The position numbers were made by a program, and so were the translations under genes. The notes beneath the pieces are model-generated. The model had not been told where the DNA came from. It was given only the letters and a program-made list of their open reading frames with translations, and searched no databases. DNA of 64,000 bases from Bacillus paramycoides (GTDB taxonomy: Bacteria > Bacillota > Bacilli > Bacillales > Bacillaceae_G), in contig NZ_MAOI01000066.1 of the NCBI RefSeq assembly GCF_001884235.1, positions 98,516 to 162,515 on the forward strand. Direction: 5' to 3'. Positions 8,671-21,124 of this stretch are shown here, piece after piece (the stretch's first letter is position 1; each line of letters begins with the position of its first letter).

Positions 8671-9630
8671 ATGGCAGAACAATTAGTAGAAATGAACCAA
8701 CAATTGGAAAATCCCAATGAGGCAATCGCTCTTTTTGGGGTAAATGATGCTCATTTAAAAGTAATTGAACGAGAACTTAGTGTATCGATTGTGACTAGAG
8801 GAGAGTCTGTTCGTGTATCTGGCGCAGATGAAACTGTGGCGCTCGTAGAAAAAATCTTACAACAGTTACTTGTTGTTATCCGTAAAGGTGTGTCAATTTC
8901 GGAAAGAGATGTTGCGTATGCAATTCAGCTTGGGCAACAAGGGAAAATCGCTCAATTCGAAGAACTATATGAAGAGGAAATTTTTAAAACAGCAAAAGGT
9001 AAATCCATTCGTGTGAAAACGATGGGACAAAGACGATATATTCATGCAATGAAAAAGAATGATATTGTATTTGGAATAGGACCTGCTGGGACAGGAAAAA
9101 CATACTTGGCTGTAGTAATGGCTGTGAGAGCTTTAAAGCAAGGGTATGTAAAGAAAATTGTTTTAACAAGACCTGCTGTAGAAGCTGGGGAGAGTCTAGG
9201 GTTTTTACCAGGTGATTTGAAAGAAAAAGTAGATCCGTATTTACGCCCGTTGTATGATGCATTGCACGATATTCTTGGACAAGAATATACACAGCGTATG
9301 ATGGAGCGAGGTGTAATTGAAATTGCACCCCTTGCTTACATGAGGGGGCGTACTCTTGATGATTCATTTGTTATATTAGATGAAGCACAGAATACAACTG
9401 GTGCTCAAATAAAAATGTTTTTAACACGATTAGGTTTTAGTTCTAAAATGGTTGTGACTGGAGACCCTTCGCAGGTAGACTTGCCAAAAGGGGTAAAATC
9501 AGGTCTTTCTATTGCTGCTAATGTTTTGTCTGGTGTATCAGGTCTTTCGTTCATTACACTGGAACAAACAGACGTTGTGAGACACCCGTTAGTGCAACGT
9601 ATTATTGAGGCATATGATAAAATGGAATGA
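8671..9630 (+). CDS. phoH: PhoH-like P-loop ATPase
   Basis: 319 residues. An N-terminal KH-like region is followed by a helicase-superfamily ATPase with Walker A GPAGTGKTYLAV near residue 136 and Walker B VILDEAQN. The family is linked to RNA metabolism and in many bacteria is encoded with ybeY, as here three genes on. Despite the name there is no sign of phosphate control. Start ATG 8671, right after yqfD. Confidence 0.93.
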   Translation: MAEQLVEMNQQLENPNEAIALFGVNDAHLKVIERELSVSIVTRGESVRVSGADETVALVEKILQQLLVVIRKGVSISERDVAYAIQLGQQGKIAQFEELYEEEIFKTAKGKSIRVKTMGQRRYIHAMKKNDIVFGIGPAGTGKTYLAVVMAVRALKQGYVKKIVLTRPAVEAGESLGFLPGDLKEKVDPYLRPLYDALHDILGQEYTQRMMERGVIEIAPLAYMRGRTLDDSFVILDEAQNTTGAQIKMFLTRLGFSSKMVVTGDPSQVDLPKGVKSGLSIAANVLSGVSGLSFITLEQTDVVRHPLVQRIIEAYDKME

Positions 9631-9657
9631 TCCTATTTGTCAGGATCATTTCTTTTT
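9626..9657 (+). terminator. Terminator after phoH
   Basis: AATGATCC (9626-9633) and GGATCATT (9643-9650) with TCTTTTT following; the stem overlaps the phoH stop codon. Only 8 bp, so termination may be incomplete. Confidence 0.7.
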
Positions 9658-9827
9658 GTATGATAAGGTTGGCGAACGGCATATTTTTTACTATCATTAA
9701 AGACGAGGGAAATAAACTATAGGTGATGGTGTATGAAAATATGGACCTATAAAGCATTGTTGGCTGGAAGAAATGAAAGCTATAAGTAGTTTCACTTTAT
9801 TTCTGGAGAGGAGAAGGTATTGAAATC

Positions 9828-11972
9828 ATGTCAAGATCTCAAGAAATTTCTAAGTGGTTTCGTAATTTACAACATTCGAAGAAACTAAGTTGGATTTCTT
9901 ACGTTTTATTAGGAGCAGTACTGTTTTTTGCACTTATGAATAATGTGAAACCAGAGCAATTAGATGTTGAAATATACTCTATTGCAAAAAAAACAATCCA
10001 CTCTCCTATTAAAATTGAAGATAAAGTTACAACGGAAAAAAAGAAAAAAGATGCCGCTACAAAAGTTGAAGATCAGTATACATATAGAAGTGAGCTTAAA
10101 CAAAATAAAGTGGATATTGTTAATGATGTTTTTGCTAAGGTAGATGAAGTGGTGCAAGAGATTAAAGCCATTGGGCCAGATGAGCAAAAAAAGATTACTG
10201 ATGCTGATAAAGTGGACAAGTTGAAAAAGAAATTACCCGTCGATTTAACAAAAGATTTATCTGATTCAAACTTACTGAACTTGATTAACGCAGATTCAAG
10301 CCAATTGGTATTAGCGAAAGATGCAGCAGTCACAGCCATTAATAGTATAATGACTATGCATATTAAAATGGACGAATTGAAGGACGCAAAAGAGCGGTAT
10401 GTAAGTGAGATGAATAGTGTTAATGTCGATAGTGGTCTAAAAGAGGCTGTTAAGGCACTAGGGAAATATGCAATTTCAGCGAATTATTTTTATGATCCGA
10501 CTTTAACAAAAGAGAAGAGAAAAGCAGAGGAAGATTTAGTTGCACCTGTTTATATCCTTCAAGGACAAGTTCTTGTTAGGGAAGGAGAAACGATTTCAAG
10601 TGATATGTATAATCAGTTGAAATTAGTTGGGTTGCTAGAGAAAGGTAATACCTTCCAACCTTATGTTGGTTTGGCGGTGCTCATTTGTGTGTTGCTATAC
10701 TTTATGCATAAGCAGTTTGAAGTATTTTTACAGCGAAAAAGAGAAGATAGGCCGTATGTCTTAGCATACATCACAATTCTGTCTATCACGATTGTTTTAA
10801 TGAAAATCATTAGTTTATTTCAAAAGCTTGAATATGCGGGGATTGCGTATGTGGTTCCGGTCGCGATGGGGACGATACTTGTAAAATTAATGATTGGTGA
10901 TCGATTTGTATTTTTAACAAGTATGATTTTTTCTGTGTGTGGAAGTATTATGTTTAATGAAGGTGTAACGAGTACGCTGAATTATAGTGTAGGTATTTAT
11001 GTTTTATTAAGTTCATTATCGGTTAGCATCTTCTTGAGAGAAAAAAATCGTCGTACGATGATTTTACAAGCTGGTATACTCGTTTCTGTATTAAATGTAG
11101 TCGTATTGGCGGCTTTGCTACTATTGCGAAATGGGAACTTTTCGCCTCTTGAAATTGGTATGCAATTATTAATGGCTGCAGTTTCAGGGATTATCTCTTC
11201 TGTTCTAGCTATGGGGATTTTACCGTATTTAGAAAGTGGACTCGGAATTGTATCAAGTATGAAATTAATGGAACTTTCAAGTCCGAATCACCCGCTCCTG
11301 CGTAAAATTTTATTAGAAGCACCGGGTACGTATCACCATAGTGTAATGGTAGCGAATCTGTCTGAAGCTGCTTGTGAAGCGGTTGGAGCAAATGGAGTGT
11401 TAGCGCGTGTAGGGGCATATTATCATGATGTAGGAAAGACAGTACAACCGCAGTTTTTTATTGAAAACCAGATGGGAATTAAAAACCCGCATGATAAATT
11501 AGATCCTGTAACGAGTAAAGATATTATCATTGCTCATGTAACTGATGGGGTGAGGATGTTGGAAGAGTATCATATTCCTCAAGAAATTGTTGATATTGCC
11601 GGACAGCATCACGGTACAACGTTGCTTAAATATTTTTACTATAAAGCGATTAAAGAGGATAAAGAGAAATATAAGGAAGAGATGTTCCGCTATCCAGGAT
11701 CAAAAGCGACATCTAAAGAGTCGGCAATTGTTGGTATTGCTGATAGTGTAGAAGCGGCGGTACGTTCGATGAATCATCCAACGCCAGATCAAATTAATAA
11801 TTTAGTGCAAAGTATTATTAGAGATCGTTTGCAAGATGGGCAATTTAGTGAATGTGATTTGACATTTAAAGAATTACAAATTGTTGGTAAAACGTTATGT
11901 GAAACACTAAATGGTATTTTCCATTCTCGTATTACATATCCGGAACTGCCGGAAGAAAAGGAGAAAGAATGA
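9828..11972 (+). CDS. pgpH: Cyclic-di-AMP phosphodiesterase PgpH (7TM-HD)
   Basis: Membrane phosphodiesterase that degrades the second messenger c-di-AMP to pApA. 714 residues. A first transmembrane helix (about 24-40) precedes a large extracytoplasmic 7TMR-HDED domain (about 40-275), about seven membrane helices (276-480) and a cytoplasmic HD domain (about 500-690). The HD metal ligands show as PGTYHHS, YYHDVGK (near 530) and GQHHG. ybeY overlaps its stop by four bases. Homologue of B. subtilis yqfF. Confidence 0.95.
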   Translation: MSRSQEISKWFRNLQHSKKLSWISYVLLGAVLFFALMNNVKPEQLDVEIYSIAKKTIHSPIKIEDKVTTEKKKKDAATKVEDQYTYRSELKQNKVDIVNDVFAKVDEVVQEIKAIGPDEQKKITDADKVDKLKKKLPVDLTKDLSDSNLLNLINADSSQLVLAKDAAVTAINSIMTMHIKMDELKDAKERYVSEMNSVNVDSGLKEAVKALGKYAISANYFYDPTLTKEKRKAEEDLVAPVYILQGQVLVREGETISSDMYNQLKLVGLLEKGNTFQPYVGLAVLICVLLYFMHKQFEVFLQRKREDRPYVLAYITILSITIVLMKIISLFQKLEYAGIAYVVPVAMGTILVKLMIGDRFVFLTSMIFSVCGSIMFNEGVTSTLNYSVGIYVLLSSLSVSIFLREKNRRTMILQAGILVSVLNVVVLAALLLLRNGNFSPLEIGMQLLMAAVSGIISSVLAMGILPYLESGLGIVSSMKLMELSSPNHPLLRKILLEAPGTYHHSVMVANLSEAACEAVGANGVLARVGAYYHDVGKTVQPQFFIENQMGIKNPHDKLDPVTSKDIIIAHVTDGVRMLEEYHIPQEIVDIAGQHHGTTLLKYFYYKAIKEDKEKYKEEMFRYPGSKATSKESAIVGIADSVEAAVRSMNHPTPDQINNLVQSIIRDRLQDGQFSECDLTFKELQIVGKTLCETLNGIFHSRITYPELPEEKEKE

Positions 11973-12439
11973 GTTTATTAATTGATTTTATTGATGAAAC
12001 AGAAGAAGTGAAAGACGAATATATAAGTTTGATTCGAGGATTGGTAGAGAAAGCAGCCCAAATGGAAAATATAGAAGAAGGAACGGAATTATCGGTTACG
12101 TTTGTAGATAATGAACGTATTCGCGAAATTAACCGTGACTACCGAGATAAGGATCAGCCTACAGACGTTATTTCTTTTGCAATGGAAGAAATGGGAGAAG
12201 GCGAAATGGAAATCGTCGGTGCAGAGATGCCACGTATGTTAGGGGATCTTATTATTTCTATTCCAAGAGCAAAAGAACAAGCTGAGGAATATGGACATTC
12301 TTTTGATCGTGAACTCGGGTTTTTAGCGTTACATGGCTTTTTACATTTGCTTGGTTATGATCACATGACAGAAGAGGATGAAAAAGAAATGTTTGGAAGA
12401 CAAAAAGAAATTTTAGAGGCATTTGGATTAGGACGATGA
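11969..12439 (+). CDS. ybeY: Endoribonuclease YbeY / rRNA maturation factor
   Basis: Zinc endoribonuclease acting in 16S rRNA 3'-end maturation and ribosome quality control. 156 residues. The signature zinc site [11 protein letters not shown] appears near residues 115-125, and the central fold motif TDVISFAM is present. Its start overlaps the pgpH stop by four bases and its stop overlaps the dgkA start by four, indicating translational coupling. Confidence 0.95.
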   Translation: MSLLIDFIDETEEVKDEYISLIRGLVEKAAQMENIEEGTELSVTFVDNERIREINRDYRDKDQPTDVISFAMEEMGEGEMEIVGAEMPRMLGDLIISIPRAKEQAEEYGHSFDRELGFLALHGFLHLLGYDHMTEEDEKEMFGRQKEILEAFGLGR

Positions 12440-12789
12440 AAAAAGGAAAACTTATAAATAGTTTTGGATATGCTATAGCTGGCATGTACTTTTGTCTTCG
12501 TCATGAACGAAATATGAAAATTCACTATTTGGCCGCAGTCATTGTTATATGCTGCGGCTTTTATTTCCATATTACAAAAACAGAATGGATCATATTACTT
12601 ATTGTGATTGGGATTGTAATAAGTTTAGAGATGGTGAATACGGCTATTGAAAAAACAGTAGACTTAGCAACCGCTGATATTCATCCGTTTGCAAAAATTG
12701 CAAAGGATGTTGCAGCGGGAGCGGTTTTATTGTTTGCAATTATAGCTGTTGTAATTGGTGCTATTATCTTTTTACCGTATATGGTATAG
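12436..12789 (+). CDS. dgkA: Undecaprenol / diacylglycerol kinase family protein
   Basis: Small integral membrane kinase; in Gram-positives this family phosphorylates undecaprenol, supplying lipid carrier for wall synthesis. 117 residues with three membrane helices and the conserved [15 protein letters not shown] active-site stretch near residue 57. Translationally coupled to ybeY. A T-less hairpin at 12798-12820 lies in the 100-base gap before cdd. Confidence 0.93.
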   Translation: MKKGKLINSFGYAIAGMYFCLRHERNMKIHYLAAVIVICCGFYFHITKTEWIILLIVIGIVISLEMVNTAIEKTVDLATADIHPFAKIAKDVAAGAVLLFAIIAVVIGAIIFLPYMV

Positions 12790-12844
12790 TTGGCATTCCA
12801 AAGCTTTTATTAAGCTTTGGGAGCGCCGTGAAGGCCTTTAATGA

Positions 12845-14186
<1,342 letters not shown>

Positions 14187-14190
14187 TATG

Positions 14191-14238
14191 AAGTAAAGTT
14201 GTGATCAGTGGATGTTTTGTTCATCCACTGATTATTGG
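14191..14238 (+). repeat. Dispersed repeat, short copy G (bcr-like), after era
   Basis: ATCAGTGGATG (14204-14214) and CATCCACTGAT (14222-14232) form a perfect 11-bp stem around TTTTGTT. The loop and the flanking TGATTATT match the reverse-orientation copy at 63925, so this is a truncated copy. It lies four bases past the era stop, where a terminator is expected, but lacks a long T tract. Confidence 0.65.
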
Positions 14239-14362
14239 TTTTCATAAACCTTGATAAATTAGGAAAAATTTTTCTCACATGAAAATGAACAAAATGGGTC
14301 AATTTAATAACAACAAAAGAAATTGGTTTATAGGCTACGCTTATTGAGAAAGGTGGATTCTT

Positions 14363-14506
14363 ATGCTAGATTTTACCTGGAAGTTTTTCTCCAAAACAGG
14401 AAGCATTGAAACGTATTTGCTTTTGAAAGAAATGGAAAAAGACGTAAACGATGAGATGGATCAACATGAAGAGGAGTTAGCGCATTTAGATTCTCCAATT
14501 TCTTGA
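14363..14506 (+). CDS. yqzL: YqzL family small protein
   Basis: 47 residues beginning MLDFTWKFFSKTG, acidic in the middle and C-terminus. The AAAGGTGG ribosome site is about 8 bases before ATG 14363. It sits between era and recO exactly as yqzL does in other bacilli. No known function and no domain beyond the family itself. Confidence 0.85.
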   Translation: MLDFTWKFFSKTGSIETYLLLKEMEKDVNDEMDQHEEELAHLDSPIS

Positions 14507-14539
14507 CCCGTTTTGTTCAAACCTTGGATGGTGACGAAC

Positions 14540-15286
14540 ATGTTTCAAAAAGTTGAGGGCATTGTTATCCGTACGACAGATTACGGAGAAACGAACAAGA
14601 TTGTTACAATATTCTCACGGGAATTTGGTAAGGTAAGTGCAATGGCAAGAGGGGCGAAAAAACCGAAAAGTCGGTTAGCAGCTATTTCGCAACTTATGAC
14701 ACATGGTCATTTTCTTATTCAAATGGGATCTGGACTTGGAACTTTGCAACAAGGCGAGATTATTTCATCTATGAAAGAAATTCGCGAGGATATATTTTTA
14801 ACTGCTTATGCATCATTTATTATTGAATTAACTGATAAAGCAACAGAAGATAAGAAGCATAATCCGTATTTATTTGAAATGTTATATCAAACGTTGCATT
14901 ATATGTGTGAGGGTGTTGACCCAGAAGTATTATCGTTAATTTATCAAACGAAAATGCTTCCGGTATTAGGGATGCGCCCGTATTTTGATACATGTGCTAT
15001 TTGTCATCAAGCAACAGATTTTGTCGCCTTCTCTGTCCGAGAAGGTGGTTTTCTGTGCTCGCGTCATGCGGAGCAAGATCCGTATCGTATCCCGGTGGGA
15101 GAGGCTGTTCATAAATTATTACGTCTCTTTTTTCACTTCGATCTACACCGGCTCGGTAATGTATCGGTGAAGGATAGTACAAAAAAACAAATGCGCACAG
15201 TATTGAATACATATTATGATGAATATTGTGGGATTTATTTGAAATCAAGGCGTTTCCTAGAACAACTTGATAAGTTTCAAATATAA
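14540..15286 (+). CDS. recO: DNA repair protein RecO
   Basis: Recombination mediator that works with RecF and RecR to load RecA on SSB-coated DNA. 248 residues. An N-terminal OB fold ([16 protein letters not shown]) is followed by a helical part with a zinc site built from CAICH near residue 155 and a later CSRH. ATG 14540 is chosen (GGATGGTGA upstream) over a TTG at 14513 that lacks a ribosome site. In B. subtilis glyQS follows; here ccpN follows directly. Confidence 0.94.
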   Translation: MFQKVEGIVIRTTDYGETNKIVTIFSREFGKVSAMARGAKKPKSRLAAISQLMTHGHFLIQMGSGLGTLQQGEIISSMKEIREDIFLTAYASFIIELTDKATEDKKHNPYLFEMLYQTLHYMCEGVDPEVLSLIYQTKMLPVLGMRPYFDTCAICHQATDFVAFSVREGGFLCSRHAEQDPYRIPVGEAVHKLLRLFFHFDLHRLGNVSVKDSTKKQMRTVLNTYYDEYCGIYLKSRRFLEQLDKFQI

Positions 15287-15288
15287 TT

Positions 15289-15310
15289 AGGGCCGTATAC
15301 GGTCCTTTTT
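15289..15310 (+). terminator. Terminator after recO
   Basis: AGGGCCG (15289-15295), TATA loop, CGGTCCT (15300-15306), then T's. Short but GC-rich. Confidence 0.8.
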
Positions 15311-15392
15311 ACATACTTTCTTTTTCGAATAGCATATTTAGTATATAATATTTAAGAGATAGTATAACTTTTTTCGTTGTGCATTAAAGGTG

Positions 15393-16025
15393 GTGATTAT
15401 CATAGAGCTGAATAAACGGCAAGAACATATCATTCAGATTGTAAAAGATCACGGTCCTATTACAGGGGAGTCAATTGCTGCGCAATTGGGTTTAACACGT
15501 GCAACGCTAAGACCAGACTTAGCAATTTTAACGATGGCTGGTTATTTAGAAGCGCGTCCACGCGTAGGTTATTTTTATACGGGTAAAACTGGGGGACAGC
15601 TATTATCTGAAGCTGTTAAGAAAATTAAAGTGCAAGATTATCAATCTAGGCCGGCTGTAATTGATAAAAATGTATCAGTATACGATGCAATCTGTACTAT
15701 GTTTCTAGAGGACGTTGGTACATTATTTGTTGTAGATCAATCTACTTTATTAGTTGGCGTTGTATCTCGTAAAGATTTATTGCGAGCTAGCTTAGGAAAG
15801 CAGGATTTAACCTCTCTTCCGGTTAATATTATCATGACAAGGATGCCAAACATTGCGATGTGTCGCAGGGAGGATTCTTTATATGATATTGCGATGGAAT
15901 TAATAGAAAGACAGATTGATGCGATGCCAGTTGTAAAGGATACGAAACAAGGTATAGAAGTGATTGGACGAATTACAAAAACAAATATTACGCGTGCGTT
16001 TGTCAATTTAGTAAATAACGAATAA
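15393..16025 (+). CDS. ccpN: Transcriptional repressor CcpN
   Basis: CcpA-independent repressor of gluconeogenic genes (gapB, pckA in B. subtilis). About 210 residues: an HTH DNA-binding domain (about 1-65, LTRATLRPDLAILT) and two CBS domains that sense adenylate ligands. The start is uncertain. GTG codons at 15390 and 15393 lie inside a near-perfect Shine-Dalgarno (AAAGGTGGTGAT, 15386-15397), and alignment with B. subtilis CcpN (from memory) favours 15393. ppsR follows after 29 bases, the known pairing. Confidence 0.93.
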   Translation: MIIIELNKRQEHIIQIVKDHGPITGESIAAQLGLTRATLRPDLAILTMAGYLEARPRVGYFYTGKTGGQLLSEAVKKIKVQDYQSRPAVIDKNVSVYDAICTMFLEDVGTLFVVDQSTLLVGVVSRKDLLRASLGKQDLTSLPVNIIMTRMPNIAMCRREDSLYDIAMELIERQIDAMPVVKDTKQGIEVIGRITKTNITRAFVNLVNNE

Positions 16026-16045
16026 GTGTAATTTGTTTAAAGTGA

Positions 16046-16865
<820 letters not shown>

Positions 16866-16867
<2 letters not shown>

Positions 16868-16897
16868 CACATTTACCAAAGGTGAATGTGCTTTTTT
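16866..16897 (+). terminator. Terminator after ppsR
   Basis: AGCACATT (16866-16873) and AATGTGCT (16885-16892) followed by T's; the stem overlaps the stop codon. Confidence 0.85.
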
Positions 16898-17259
16898 CGC
16901 TCGTGAGAAGTAGGTAGAGGAAGATGTGAAGTAGAGCATGAACTTTAGTCTTAGTAATAGAATATAGCGGAATGGTTATACTTATATTCTTCTGTTTTTT
17001 TTATTATGCTAACGGAACGAGTTTGTTATCTTTAAATGTAAGATGAAAATTAAAGGGATATGTAGCGTAGTTGAAGAAAATATATTATAATAAAAAATTG
17101 TGATAAAAACCTATATTTTACGTTTAGACTTTAATTTTTCAGAATAAACTAGGGATAGGATTTGCGAAAAAGACATGTAATTACGTTAAATCGACAAAAT
17201 CTAAACAAGAAAACGCACATTATGGAAGGATTCACAGAAGGGATGTAGAATACAGAAAT
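16898..17259. other. Gene-free AT-rich stretch before the yaiI pseudogene
   Basis: About 360 bases with no credible reading frame, RNA gene or repeat copy that I can see. It may hold a decayed promoter for the broken gene that follows. Confidence 0.5.
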
Positions 17260-17717
17260 ATGCAAAACATCAATAACATATTAGTTGATGCAGATGCGTG
17301 TCCCGTGAAGAATGAAATTGTGCAAGTTGAAACAAAATTTTATGTCGAAATTTTGTTTGTCGCATCTTATGCTCATCGTTCAAGAAAACAGCAAGGTATT
17401 GGGGTTATGTAGATTCTGAACAAGATGAAGTTGATTTTTATATTTATCAACATGCAAAAGTTACAGATCTCGTGATCACACAGAATGTGGGTCTTGCTAG
17501 CCTTCTTGTAAAAAATGGAGTATTGGTATTGTCTCCAAGAGGTACATTTGTAACAGATGAGCAAATGGATACAATTTTATATAGTAGGTATGTATCTGCG
17601 AAGTTACGCAGGTAGGGGGCTTATACGAAAGGCCTAAAATCATTTGTACAACGTGATCGACAGCACTTTCTAATAAATTTAGAAAAAATATTGTCGAATT
17701 ATAAAGGAATCTTTTAA
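17260..17717 (+). pseudogene. YaiI/YqxD family protein, broken by a frameshift and a stop
   Basis: The N-terminal frame from ATG 17260 gives the family hallmark [13 protein letters not shown] and FVASYAHRS, then stops at 17410. Near 17395-17400 the homology moves to another frame, which continues [27 protein letters not shown] and RYVSAKLRR up to TAG at 17613-17615, where related proteins have a Gln-like residue. The same frame then runs on as GAYTKGLKSF to LEKILSNYKGIF and a TAA at 17715. Two lesions therefore break a gene otherwise complete in its usual place ahead of dnaG (B. subtilis yqxD). PIN-like fold, function unknown. Confidence 0.88.
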
Positions 17718-17755
17718 TTTATATCGAATACAAAATACGACACGGAGATGGATTT

Positions 17756-19552
17756 ATGGGGAACAGAATTCCCGAAGAAGTTGTTGAACAGATTCGGACA
17801 TCATCCGATATTGTAGAAGTTATTGGTGAGTATGTTCAACTTAGAAAGCAGGGGCGTAACTATTTCGGCCTTTGTCCATTTCATGGTGAGAACTCACCTT
17901 CATTCTCTGTTTCATCTGATAAGCAAATCTTTCATTGCTTCGGATGTGGAGAAGGTGGAAATGTATTTTCCTTTCTTATGAAAATGGAAGGACTTGCTTT
18001 CACTGAGGCTGTTCAAAAGCTTGGTGAAAGAAATGGGATTACAATTGCAGAGTATACATCAGGGCAAGGACAACAAGAAGACATATCTGATGACACTGTC
18101 ATCATGCAACAGGCTCATGAGCTTTTGAAAAAGTATTATCATCATTTATTAGTAAATACAGAAGAGGGAAATGAAGCACTTTCGTATTTATTAAAACGTG
18201 GTATTACAAAAGAGATGATTGAGAAATTTGAAATTGGTTATGCATCACCAGCTTGGGATGCAGCAACGAAAATTTTACAAAAAAGAGGTTTATCGCTATC
18301 TAGTATGGAACAAGCTGGCCTTCTTGTAAGAAGTGAGAAGGATGGCAGTCATTATGACCGCTTCCGCGGAAGGGTTATGTTTCCAATCTATACTTTACAA
18401 GGTAAGGTGATAGCGTTTAGTGGAAGGGCGCTAGGAGATGATACTCCGAAATATTTAAATAGCCCTGAAACACCGATTTTTCACAAAAGTAAGCTGTTGT
18501 ATAATTTCCACCAAGCAAGGCCATTTATTAGAAAACGTGGACAGGTTGTCCTATTTGAAGGTTATGCCGATGTGCTAGCCGCGGTAAAAAGTGGCGTGGA
18601 AGAAGCTGTTGCGACAATGGGGACGGCTTTAACTGAAGAACAAGCGAAACTTCTGCGACGTAACGTTGAAACTGTTGTTCTTTGCTATGATGGTGATAAA
18701 GCAGGGCGAGAAGCGACGATGAAAGCAGGGCAATTATTATTGCAAGTTGGTTGCCAAGTGAAAGTTACACCCTTGCCAGATAAGCTTGACCCTGATGAAT
18801 ATGTGCAACAATATGGAACAACGGCTTTTGAAAATCTTGTGAAATCAAGTATAAGTTTTGTTGGTTTCAAAATAAATTATTTGCGTTTAGGGAAAAATTT
18901 GCAAGATGAGTCTGGCAAAGAAGAATATGTGAAAAGTGTTTTAAAAGAGTTATCATTGTTACAGGATGCGATGCAGGCCGAGTCATATTTAAAGTCATTA
19001 TCGCAAGAATTTTCGTATTCAATGGAAACACTTTTGAATCAATTGCACCAATATCGCAAAGAACAAAAGGTACAGCAAAAACAAATAAAGCAGGTTTCTA
19101 AGCCATCTCAAATTGTTCAAACGAAACCGAAGTTGACAGGTTTTGAAAGGGCAGAAAGAGAAATCATTTATCATATGTTGCAAAGTGCAGAAGTGGCAGT
19201 GCGTATGGAACCTCATATAGAAGATTTTTATACAGAAGAACATAAAGGGATTTTATATGAACTATACGCATATTATGAAAAGGGAAATGAACCCTCAGTC
19301 GGAACATTTTTAAGTTGGCTCTCTGATGAAAAATTGAAAAATATTATCACTGATATTTCGACGGATGAATTTATTAATCCAGAATACACAGAAGAAGCGT
19401 TACAAGGCCATTTGGAGGCGCTCAGACGTCACAAGGAAAAACTTGAAAAGATGGAAATTATCTTTAAAGTAAAACAAATGGAAAAAACAGATCCTGTAGA
19501 GGCTGCTAAATATTATGTAGCGTATTTACAAAATCAAAAAACAAGAAAATAG
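17756..19552 (+). CDS. dnaG: DNA primase
   Basis: Makes RNA primers at the replication fork with helicase DnaC/DnaB. 598 residues. The zinc-binding domain has C40, H43, C61 and C64 (CPFH, CFGC). The TOPRIM catalytic core carries FEGYADVLAA and CYDGDKAGREA, and the C-terminal helicase-interaction region is present. Start ATG 17756 is preceded by GGAGATGG. sigA follows 60 bases later, the conserved macromolecular-synthesis pair. Confidence 0.97.
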   Translation: MGNRIPEEVVEQIRTSSDIVEVIGEYVQLRKQGRNYFGLCPFHGENSPSFSVSSDKQIFHCFGCGEGGNVFSFLMKMEGLAFTEAVQKLGERNGITIAEYTSGQGQQEDISDDTVIMQQAHELLKKYYHHLLVNTEEGNEALSYLLKRGITKEMIEKFEIGYASPAWDAATKILQKRGLSLSSMEQAGLLVRSEKDGSHYDRFRGRVMFPIYTLQGKVIAFSGRALGDDTPKYLNSPETPIFHKSKLLYNFHQARPFIRKRGQVVLFEGYADVLAAVKSGVEEAVATMGTALTEEQAKLLRRNVETVVLCYDGDKAGREATMKAGQLLLQVGCQVKVTPLPDKLDPDEYVQQYGTTAFENLVKSSISFVGFKINYLRLGKNLQDESGKEEYVKSVLKELSLLQDAMQAESYLKSLSQEFSYSMETLLNQLHQYRKEQKVQQKQIKQVSKPSQIVQTKPKLTGFERAEREIIYHMLQSAEVAVRMEPHIEDFYTEEHKGILYELYAYYEKGNEPSVGTFLSWLSDEKLKNIITDISTDEFINPEYTEEALQGHLEALRRHKEKLEKMEIIFKVKQMEKTDPVEAAKYYVAYLQNQKTRK

Positions 19553-19611
19553 CTTTTTCGATAAAATTTTAGTATAATGAATGTTTGTATCTCGCGTAAG
19601 GAGGGGAACAG

Positions 19612-20739
19612 ATGGCTGACAAACCAGCTCGTTCTAAACAAATTGAAACTGAAATGACCCTTGAGCAAGTGAAAGAACAACTCACTGAGCTCGGAAAAAA
19701 ACGTGGCGTTCTTACATATGAAGAGATTGCAGAACGCATGAATGGATTTGAAATTGAATCCGACCAAATGGATGAATATTATGAATATTTAGGTGAACAA
19801 GGAATTGACTTAGTCGGTGACAATGACAACGACGAAGGTCCTAATAATCGCCAAATTACAAAAACGGAAGAAGAATTCGACCTCAATGATTTAAGTGTGC
19901 CACCAGGTGTGAAAATCAATGATCCTGTTCGTATGTACTTAAAAGAAATTGGTCGCGTTGACTTACTATCCGCTGAAGAAGAAATTCGACTTGCGACACG
20001 TATTGAAGAAGGCGATGAAGAAGCAAAACGCCGTCTTGCGGAAGCAAACTTACGTCTTGTAGTAAGTATTGCAAAGCGCTATGTGGGCCGCGGTATGCTT
20101 TTCTTAGACTTAATCCAAGAAGGTAATATGGGTCTAATTAAAGCGGTTGAAAAGTTCGATTATCGCAAAGGTTTTAAATTTAGTACGTATGCGACTTGGT
20201 GGATTCGCCAAGCTATTACACGTGCGATTGCAGACCAAGCGCGAACAATTCGTATTCCAGTTCATATGGTTGAAACAATTAATAAGTTAATTCGTGTACA
20301 ACGTCAATTATTACAAGATTTAGGACGCGAACCATCTCCTGAAGAGATTGGTGAAGAAATGGATCTTGCTCCAGAAAAAGTACGCGAAATCTTAAAAATT
20401 GCACAGGAGCCAGTTTCTCTTGAAACACCGATTGGTGAAGAAGACGACTCCCATTTAGGTGACTTTATTGAAGACCAAGAAGCAACATCGCCTGCGGACC
20501 ATGCAGCGTATGAATTGCTAAAAGAACAATTAGAAGATGTGTTAGATACACTAACAGATCGTGAAGAAAATGTTCTGCGTCTTCGTTTTGGTTTAGACGA
20601 TGGACGAACTCGTACGCTTGAAGAAGTTGGGAAAGTATTCGGCGTAACGAGAGAACGTATTCGTCAAATTGAAGCAAAAGCACTTCGCAAATTAAGACAT
20701 CCGAGCCGTAGTAAACGTCTTAAGGATTTCTTAGAATAG
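19612..20739 (+). CDS. sigA: RNA polymerase primary sigma factor SigA
   Basis: Housekeeping sigma-70 factor that directs core polymerase to vegetative promoters. 375 residues. Region 1.1 is short. Region 1.2 holds [11 protein letters not shown], region 2 holds the -10 recognition helix ([18 protein letters not shown]), and region 4.2 the -35 helix ([19 protein letters not shown]). The ribosome site AAGGAGGGG is very strong. A TATAAT at 19573-19578 just upstream suggests a private promoter besides read-through from dnaG, but its -35 is poor. Confidence 0.98.
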   Translation: MADKPARSKQIETEMTLEQVKEQLTELGKKRGVLTYEEIAERMNGFEIESDQMDEYYEYLGEQGIDLVGDNDNDEGPNNRQITKTEEEFDLNDLSVPPGVKINDPVRMYLKEIGRVDLLSAEEEIRLATRIEEGDEEAKRRLAEANLRLVVSIAKRYVGRGMLFLDLIQEGNMGLIKAVEKFDYRKGFKFSTYATWWIRQAITRAIADQARTIRIPVHMVETINKLIRVQRQLLQDLGREPSPEEIGEEMDLAPEKVREILKIAQEPVSLETPIGEEDDSHLGDFIEDQEATSPADHAAYELLKEQLEDVLDTLTDREENVLRLRFGLDDGRTRTLEEVGKVFGVTRERIRQIEAKALRKLRHPSRSKRLKDFLE

Positions 20740-20748
20740 GTTATTTTT

Positions 20749-20782
20749 AAGTTTACTTCACGATTGTGAAGTAAACTTTTTT
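20749..20782 (+). terminator. Terminator after sigA
   Basis: AAGTTTACTTCAC (20749-20761), GATT loop, GTGAAGTAAACTT (20766-20778), T run. Confidence 0.92.
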
Positions 20783-21124
20783 ATTTTGTTAATTTTTGTT
20801 AAAATTTAGCTGTCAGCAACGATTACAATTTCTTGTAATTTATTTTACAGAATTGTCTTTTGATTTGCAAATGCTCATTTTTCGATTTTTCGATTAATTT
20901 TGTTTATTCTATACAAAAAAATATGTAGAAAAGTGAAAAATATGATGAGAAACGTTAATATTTATCGAAATAATATGCGATATAAAAGTGAAAATCAATA
21001 AACTGAATTTATGGAATATTTTCAACAAGTAATAGTTTACTCTTTTCTGATAGAGCGTTTTCAAGTACAATGGAAATGACTGAATCATCTAACTATTTAG
21101 GGGTATAGAGGGGGGAGAAGAGAT
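20783..21124. other. Gene-free AT-rich stretch before cccA
   Basis: About 340 bases of AT-rich sequence with several TTTTCGATTTTTCGATT-like runs. It must contain the cccA promoter but I could not place it with confidence. No open frame or RNA gene seen. Confidence 0.5.

Noticed and set aside
8984-9367. 127-codon open frame on the minus strand inside phoH
   Set aside because: Antisense shadow; phoH motifs are clear on the other strand.
9733-9789. 18-codon mini-frame before pgpH with GGTGATGG upstream
   Set aside because: Too short to support alone and not recognised; it may be chance.
9791-9802. TTTCACTTTAT resembling the end of the dispersed repeat
   Set aside because: Only about 12 bases match, and no stem or core sequence is found upstream.
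12798-12820. CCAAAGCTT / AAGCTTTGG hairpin between dgkA and cdd
   Set aside because: A real inverted repeat but with no T tract after it, so not called a terminator.
15287-15392. Expected glyQ-glyS or T-box between recO and ccpN
   Set aside because: The gap is only about 105 bases and has a terminator; no T-box motif or synthetase remnant is seen. The B. cereus group is known to use a single-chain glycyl-tRNA synthetase elsewhere.
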